NCBI GenBank assembly: GCA_964392415.1
Contig: CAYMPL010000063.1
Coordinates: 1 to 10,843, forward strand
Reading direction: 5' to 3'
Length of the DNA: 10,843 nt
Source of the DNA: CAYJMQ01 sp964392415
GTDB taxonomy: Bacteria; Bdellovibrionota; JACOXK01; 2-02-FULL-40-11
In this document: positions 7,733-10,843 of the stretch, piece after piece
Layout: every line of letters starts with the position of its first letter
Position numbering within the stretch: position 1 is the stretch's first letter
Program-made: the position numbers and the translations under genes
The notes under the pieces: generated by a model
Told to the model about the DNA's origin: nothing
The model's input: only the letters and a program-made list of their open reading frames with translations
Databases searched by the model: none

Positions 7733-8617
7733 ATGATTAAACTCCTCCGTTTAAATATTGTCCTCACCTTCCTCCTTATCATCTGGGGGGGTGTTGTCAG
7801 AAATTTTGATGCGGGACTTGCATGTCCAGACTGGCCGCTCTGTCATGGAAAGATCATCCCCCCGCTGGGTCCCCTTGTTCTGATTGAATGGGGGCATAGA
7901 CTGCTTGCTTCGGTGGTTGGGTTAATGACACTTGTCATTTCATTTTCTTATCGAAAAAAATTTGGTTTCATTGCGTTTCTCCCTCTGGCGCTTGTTATTT
8001 TTCAGGCGCTTCTTGGAGGAGCGACAGTCAAAGGGATTTTGCATCCAAAATGGGTTTCACTTCACCTTGCTTTTGGACTTCTCTATTTTGCAAGTCTGAT
8101 CTTAGTCATGCTGAGGGCAAAGCCCGAAGCATCTCCGCCAGTCATGCTGAGGGCAAAGCCCGAAGCATCTCCGTTAAATTATTTCGTCTATTTTTGTTTC
8201 TTTGGAATGCTATTGGTTTACGCCCAAGCCGTTTTAGGAGGAGCCGTCGCATCGAGCGGGGCCGGGCTTGCCTGCCCCGATTTTCCAACCTGCTATGGAG
8301 CATGGCTGCCTGAATTAAAAGGGGGGATTGCGTTGCAGTTTTTTCATCGTGTGGGGGCATTTTTGGTGACTCTTGTTTCAGTTCTTTTGTTTTGGTTTTC
8401 TTATCATTTAAATGGGGTAAAGGGGGAGGGATACGATTTTAGGAAAATCTCATCTTTGATTCTCGTATTGACATTCATTCAGGTTGGAATCGGAATTTCA
8501 AACGTGGTCTTTAGACTCCCCGAATTCTTAAGTATCTTACATCTGGTTTTTGCGACACTCCTCTTTGCGAATTTCTTTATACTGACATATAAGGTGAAAC
8601 ATGCGCCCGTACCTTAG
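7733..8617 (+). CDS. ctaA: Heme A synthase (COX15/CtaA) with a 24-residue repeat insert
   Basis: Oxidises the heme O methyl group to formyl, giving heme A for the oxidase. Its 294 residues form two homologous four-helix halves. Half one has Glu52 and His55 (EWGHR), His111, and the extracellular cysteine pair Cys31/Cys37 (ACPDWPLC). Half two has His205 (FFHR), His270 and the pair Cys181/Cys187 (ACPDFPTC). All four heme-ligand histidines are present, so the enzyme looks functional. Oddity: residues 125-148 are two near-identical 12-mers (VMLRAKPEASPP then VMLRAKPEASPL), encoded by a tandem copy of the hairpin repeat. They fill the presumably cytoplasmic linker between the halves. There is no clear SD in the 17 bases after ctaF, so translation may depend on coupling. 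The 3' end overlaps ctaB by 17 bp. Confidence 0.95.
   Translation: MIKLLRLNIVLTFLLIIWGGVVRNFDAGLACPDWPLCHGKIIPPLGPLVLIEWGHRLLASVVGLMTLVISFSYRKKFGFIAFLPLALVIFQALLGGATVKGILHPKWVSLHLAFGLLYFASLILVMLRAKPEASPPVMLRAKPEASPLNYFVYFCFFGMLLVYAQAVLGGAVASSGAGLACPDFPTCYGAWLPELKGGIALQFFHRVGAFLVTLVSVLLFWFSYHLNGVKGEGYDFRKISSLILVLTFIQVGIGISNVVFRLPEFLSILHLVFATLLFANFFILTYKVKHAPVP
8105..8173 (+). repeat. Tandem hairpin repeat inside ctaA, in frame
   Basis: Two units at a 36-bp period (8105-8140 and 8141-8173) share the same first 33 bases. Each has outer arms ATGCT/AGCAT, inner arms GGGC/GCCC, GA/GA between them, and an AAA loop. Compared with the intergenic full unit at 3327, the 29-base core differs at four places: two in the loop, and the third bases of both outer arms (C to G and G to C), which keep the pair. 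Because 36 is a multiple of three, adding or losing a unit keeps the ctaA frame. Confidence 0.93.
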
Positions 8618-9449
8618 TTTGGTAAAACCCCGGATTAGTCTCCTTTTTGCGATAACAGGATTGACCGCCATATTGGTTCATGGAGGGCCTCATCCTTTTC
8701 GTTTCTTTATGATTGTTTTGGGGATTTTTCTTGTCGGAGGGGCGGCGAATGCCTTTAATCAATATCTTGAGAGGGATATCGATAGCCGGATGTCAAGAAC
8801 AGCAGCCCGGCGGCCGCTTCCGCTTGGCCTGATTTCACCGAGGGAGGCTTTAATATTTAGCTGCTTCATCAGCTTCCTGGGGGTAGGATTGCTCTTTAAA
8901 TTCGGGGGAGCGCTTTCTTCTCTTTTGGGACTCGGAACGATTCTCTTTTATAGTTTCTTCTACACCCTCTGGTTAAAACCGAAAACCCCTTACAACATTG
9001 TGATCGGCGGGATTGCAGGCGCCATGGGGCCTCTGATTGGATGGGCTGCGGTGGCGGGGACGATTGAGCTCACTCCGTTTTTGATGTTTTTAATCATCTT
9101 TTTTTGGACTCCCCCCCATTTTTGGGCGCTTGCGCTCTATCATCAGGATGATTACAAAAAAGTGGGACTGCCGATGCTTCCGGTTGTGCGGGGCGAAGAA
9201 ATCACCCGGAAACAAATTCTTCTTTATTCATTTACATTAATCCCCCTTTCGGCTTCGCTCTACTTTGTGTCAGATGTATTGAATAGGATTTATTTGTCAT
9301 CGGCATTGGCGCTTGGCGGACTTTTTATTTGGTTTGCGTTTATTGTCTATCAGAAGAAGACCGTTCAGGCATATCAGCGCCTCTTTCGCTATTCCATAGG
9401 CTACATGATGCTTCTTTATCTTTCGATGATCGTCGACACGCTCCTTTAA
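8601..9449 (+). CDS. ctaB: Protoheme IX farnesyltransferase (heme O synthase)
   Basis: Transfers a farnesyl group to heme b to make heme O, the substrate of CtaA. It has 282 residues, a multi-helix UbiA-family membrane protein. The first aspartate-rich motif is at 50-74 (NAFNQYLERDIDSRM with Asp59 and Asp61, then RPLP); the second at 180-196 (YHQDDYKKVGLPMLPVV). The intervening YTLWLKPKTPYNIVIGG and FFWTPPHFWALAL stretches are typical of CtaB rather than other UbiA enzymes. The start lies inside the ctaA 3' end, preceded by AAGGTG (8591-8596) at good spacing. As last gene of the oxidase cluster it completes the heme supply. No hairpin-plus-T terminator is visible after its stop. Confidence 0.96.
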   Translation: MRPYLSLVKPRISLLFAITGLTAILVHGGPHPFRFFMIVLGIFLVGGAANAFNQYLERDIDSRMSRTAARRPLPLGLISPREALIFSCFISFLGVGLLFKFGGALSSLLGLGTILFYSFFYTLWLKPKTPYNIVIGGIAGAMGPLIGWAAVAGTIELTPFLMFLIIFFWTPPHFWALALYHQDDYKKVGLPMLPVVRGEEITRKQILLYSFTLIPLSASLYFVSDVLNRIYLSSALALGGLFIWFAFIVYQKKTVQAYQRLFRYSIGYMMLLYLSMIVDTLL

Positions 9450-9464
9450 CGGTTAATAATTTTC

Positions 9465-9493
9465 TTGATATCTTTTCTTTATTATAAGATAAG
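9465..9493 (+). promoter_or_regulatory. Candidate sigma-70-type promoter for the secreted-protein gene
   Basis: TTGATA (9465-9470, one mismatch to TTGACA), a 17-base spacer, then GATAAG (9488-9493, four of six matches to TATAAT). Transcription would start near 9500, giving a leader of about 74 nt. A better -10 match, TATAAG at 9483, has too short a spacer. Weak evidence; the gene may simply be read from the oxidase operon. Confidence 0.3.
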
Positions 9494-9505
9494 CAGAATC
9501 AAAGA

Positions 9506-9565
9506 GAGGACTTGTCCTCCTCGGAATGAATTCTGTTTCAAATAAACAAAGGTATCTTAAGGAGG
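9506..9565 (+). promoter_or_regulatory. Leader with two mutually exclusive pairings around the SD
   Basis: A hairpin GAGGA/TCCTC (9506-9510 with 9515-9519, loop CTTG) overlaps CCTCCT (9516-9521). That CCTCCT is the exact complement of the SD core AGGAGG (9560-9565) of the following gene. The strand can pair with one or the other but not both, so the leader could switch the ribosome-binding site on or off. No terminator follows. The pairing is seen in the sequence; regulation is inference, and a 6-bp match to an SD can occur by chance. Confidence 0.35.
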
Positions 9566-9573
9566 TATCAAAT

Positions 9574-10086
9574 ATGAAAAAAGTCAGAGTAATGGTTGTC
9601 GTGGTTGCGGCGTTTTTAGTATCTATCAATGCGAATGCGATTGTCGATGAGGGGTGGGAGAGGCCTATTTTTCGCTCCAATATGGTGAAGCTCGATGCCT
9701 GGAATGGGTTTGAGAATGCAGAAGACATTCATCTTCTGATGACAAAGCTCGATGAGAGTGAAAGGCCGACAGGGCTCCAACTTTCTTATTCAGAGGCACC
9801 GAGTGATGTTGCAGCCGTTGTTGATCTCAAAATTACTGAGGTCAGGGATGTCGGTTGCGGTTCAGTACAATATGTGGCGAATCTTCCTGAAAGTCCGGAA
9901 AATTTGAAATTTAATAGCCGTTTTACAGTTGTTTTGACGGACCATACGAAGCGGGTTTGTCGTGACCGCCAGCCCTATTTGTGGAAAGCTTCTGTAAGAC
10001 AAGGTTATGGCTGGTGCGGAACGTTTGATGCAACGATGGACATCGCGGGAAATCCGGAGCCAGTTTACACAATTATGGATAGATAA
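9574..10086 (+). CDS. Uncharacterised secreted protein
   Basis: Function not recognised. The start ATG 9574 is set by a near-perfect SD (TAAGGAGGT, 9558-9566); an in-frame ATG at 9526 has no SD and would hide the signal peptide behind 16 polar residues. The 170-residue product has a clear Sec signal (MKKVRV, hydrophobic core, ANA at 20-22 before Ile23) and no lipobox, so a periplasmic or secreted mature protein of about 148 residues is expected. The mature part has three cysteines (95, 129, 148), an odd number, near VGCGSV, KRVCRD and GWCGTF. The alternating hydrophobic pattern after residue 80 suggests a mostly beta fold. There are no transmembrane segments after the signal. It follows ctaB by 124 bp and has no evident oxidase role. 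Confidence 0.8.
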   Translation: MKKVRVMVVVVAAFLVSINANAIVDEGWERPIFRSNMVKLDAWNGFENAEDIHLLMTKLDESERPTGLQLSYSEAPSDVAAVVDLKITEVRDVGCGSVQYVANLPESPENLKFNSRFTVVLTDHTKRVCRDRQPYLWKASVRQGYGWCGTFDATMDIAGNPEPVYTIMDR

Positions 10087-10156
10087 GCAGGCTGTCTAAC
10101 ATTTTTCATTCAGTGACAATTTGGGGCATAGGGGCTCGGATAGTCGGTTCTTAAAG

Positions 10157-10179
10157 CTCATTTTATTGCAAAAAATGAG
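10157..10179. repeat. 8-bp inverted repeat upstream of the sigma-54 site
   Basis: CTCATTTT (10157-10164) and AAAATGAG (10172-10179) form a perfect 8-bp inverted repeat around a 7-base centre. It ends seven bases before the candidate sigma-54 element. It has no following T-run, so it fits an operator or activator site better than a terminator. Function is inferred from position only. Confidence 0.5.
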
Positions 10180-10186
10180 TCTGTGG

Positions 10187-10203
10187 CTGGCATTGATATT
10201 GCA
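10187..10203 (+). promoter_or_regulatory. Candidate sigma-54 (-24/-12) promoter
   Basis: CTGGCATTGATATTGCA matches the YTGGCACGRNNNTTGCW consensus at all defined positions but two, with the invariant GG and GC at the exact required spacing. The C of the -12 element (10202) puts transcription start near 10214. That leaves a leader of about 14 nt containing the GAGG ribosome-binding site of the lipoprotein gene at 10228. Expression would then need a sigma-54 activator, not seen in the window. Confidence 0.6.
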
Positions 10204-10227
10204 CTTTAGTGTAGTATGAGGTGGTCT

Positions 10228-10843
10228 ATGCCGTTTCGGACGATTTCATTATTTTTATTGCCGCTGGCGCTTCTTTGGGCCGGCTGCGGCGAGTATGCAG
10301 AGAGTTTCCCGAGTTTTGAAGAAGCGTTGGGAAAGGTCTTTGTTACCGGCTCGGAAAAAGAAGGGATCTCGTCTGGCGATCTTTCGAAGGAGACGGTTGA
10401 AAAGCTCAATCTTCAAGCGGATGACGAAGCAACTGTCATTTCAAATCTGACGACTTTAAAAGATAAAGATTTTAATATTTCTGATAATGAAAAGAATGTG
10501 CTGATTTCTCTAAATTATATAACGACCATTGTTCGGAGATCGGAACTTTTACCGAAAGACAAGCAGTCTCCCTGTCAATGCCACTATGCCGCCTCTACCT
10601 TTAAATTGGCTGTTGAAGTTCTTGGGGGTTATTTGCTTCAGCTCCAAAAGCAAAATCTTTCAGTTCTGGCCAAAGAAGATCTCGAAAAATTCCAGGAGCT
10701 TTATAATCAATTTTCTCTTGGAAAAGAAATTTTAGAAGAGCTTTCAAAAGTCGATGTTTTAAGACTTCCGATGGCAAAGGGTAGCAAAGAAAGAGAAGAA
10801 CTCGAAGAAATTAAAAAGGTGGCGGCGGAAGCGCTTAAAAAAC
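10228..10843 (+). CDS. Uncharacterised lipoprotein, 3' end beyond window
   Basis: Function not recognised. The frame is open to the window edge, giving the first 205 residues. ATG 10228 is favoured because GAGG (10218-10221) lies six bases before it; an in-frame ATG at 10216 lacks an SD and would nearly coincide with the predicted transcript start. The signal sequence (MPFRT, long Leu-rich core) ends in LLWAGC with Cys20 as lipidation site; Trp at -3 is unusual for a lipobox, with Leu at -4. The mature part is largely helical and charged, with a Cys-Gln-Cys-His motif at 116-119 and a Glu/Lys-rich, coiled-coil-prone stretch after about 145. The candidate sigma-54 promoter upstream suggests it begins its own transcription unit. 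Confidence 0.8.
   Translation, partial: MPFRTISLFLLPLALLWAGCGEYAESFPSFEEALGKVFVTGSEKEGISSGDLSKETVEKLNLQADDEATVISNLTTLKDKDFNISDNEKNVLISLNYITTIVRRSELLPKDKQSPCQCHYAASTFKLAVEVLGGYLLQLQKQNLSVLAKEDLEKFQELYNQFSLGKEILEELSKVDVLRLPMAKGSKEREELEEIKKVAAEALKK

Noticed and set aside
8105..8173. ctaA repeat region as a frameshifted pseudogene
   Set aside because: The frame is continuous, both halves of the enzyme are complete, and the insert length is a multiple of three.
8050..8313. Alternative reading frame through the ctaA repeat with duplicated HAEGKARSIS
   Set aside because: It is the same repeat read two bases over; ctaA has all heme ligands in its own frame, so this is a shadow.
10093..10101. TGTCTAACA as a sigma-54 activator binding site
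   Set aside because: A three-base dyad is too short to distinguish from chance.

Overview
The window comes from a Gram-negative, aerobically respiring bacterium with intermediate G+C content. The evidence is lipoprotein and Sec signal peptides, a caa3-type cytochrome c oxidase operon, a B12-dependent ribonucleotide reductase and a good sigma-54 promoter match. The gene content would fit the former Deltaproteobacteria or Bdellovibrionota-like lineages, but that placement is impression rather than proof.

Layout: (1) 2-1918, the C-terminal half of the adenosylcobalamin-dependent ribonucleotide reductase NrdJ, cut by the left edge. (2) 1968-2717, an unrecognised envelope lipoprotein gene. It converges on, and overlaps by 23 bp, (3) a minus-strand pyridoxamine-phosphate-oxidase-like flavoprotein gene (2695-3282). 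(4) 3283-3454, a divergent intergenic region holding a hairpin-forming repeat with two extra partial copies. (5) 3455-9449, a tightly packed plus-strand operon: sco (copper chaperone), ctaC (subunit II with fused cytochrome c), ctaD (A2-type subunit I), ctaE, ctaF, ctaA (heme A synthase) and ctaB (heme O synthase). It covers the four oxidase subunits, CuA assembly and the two-step heme b to o to a pathway. (6) 9574-10086, an unrecognised secreted protein gene with a possibly structured leader. (7) 10228-10843, the start of an unrecognised lipoprotein gene behind a candidate sigma-54 promoter, cut by the right edge. No intergenic stretch exceeds 300 bases.

The most unusual signal is a small palindromic repeat present both in the pyridoxamine-oxidase/sco intergenic region and, twice in tandem and in frame, inside ctaA. 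It folds as a 5-bp stem, a tandem G-A/A-G internal loop, a 4-bp stem and a 3-nt loop. The two versions differ by a compensating C-G to G-C change, so the structure appears to be conserved. In ctaA the two 36-bp units add 24 residues exactly in the linker between the two four-helix halves. This resembles the protein-coding palindromic elements known from Rickettsia.
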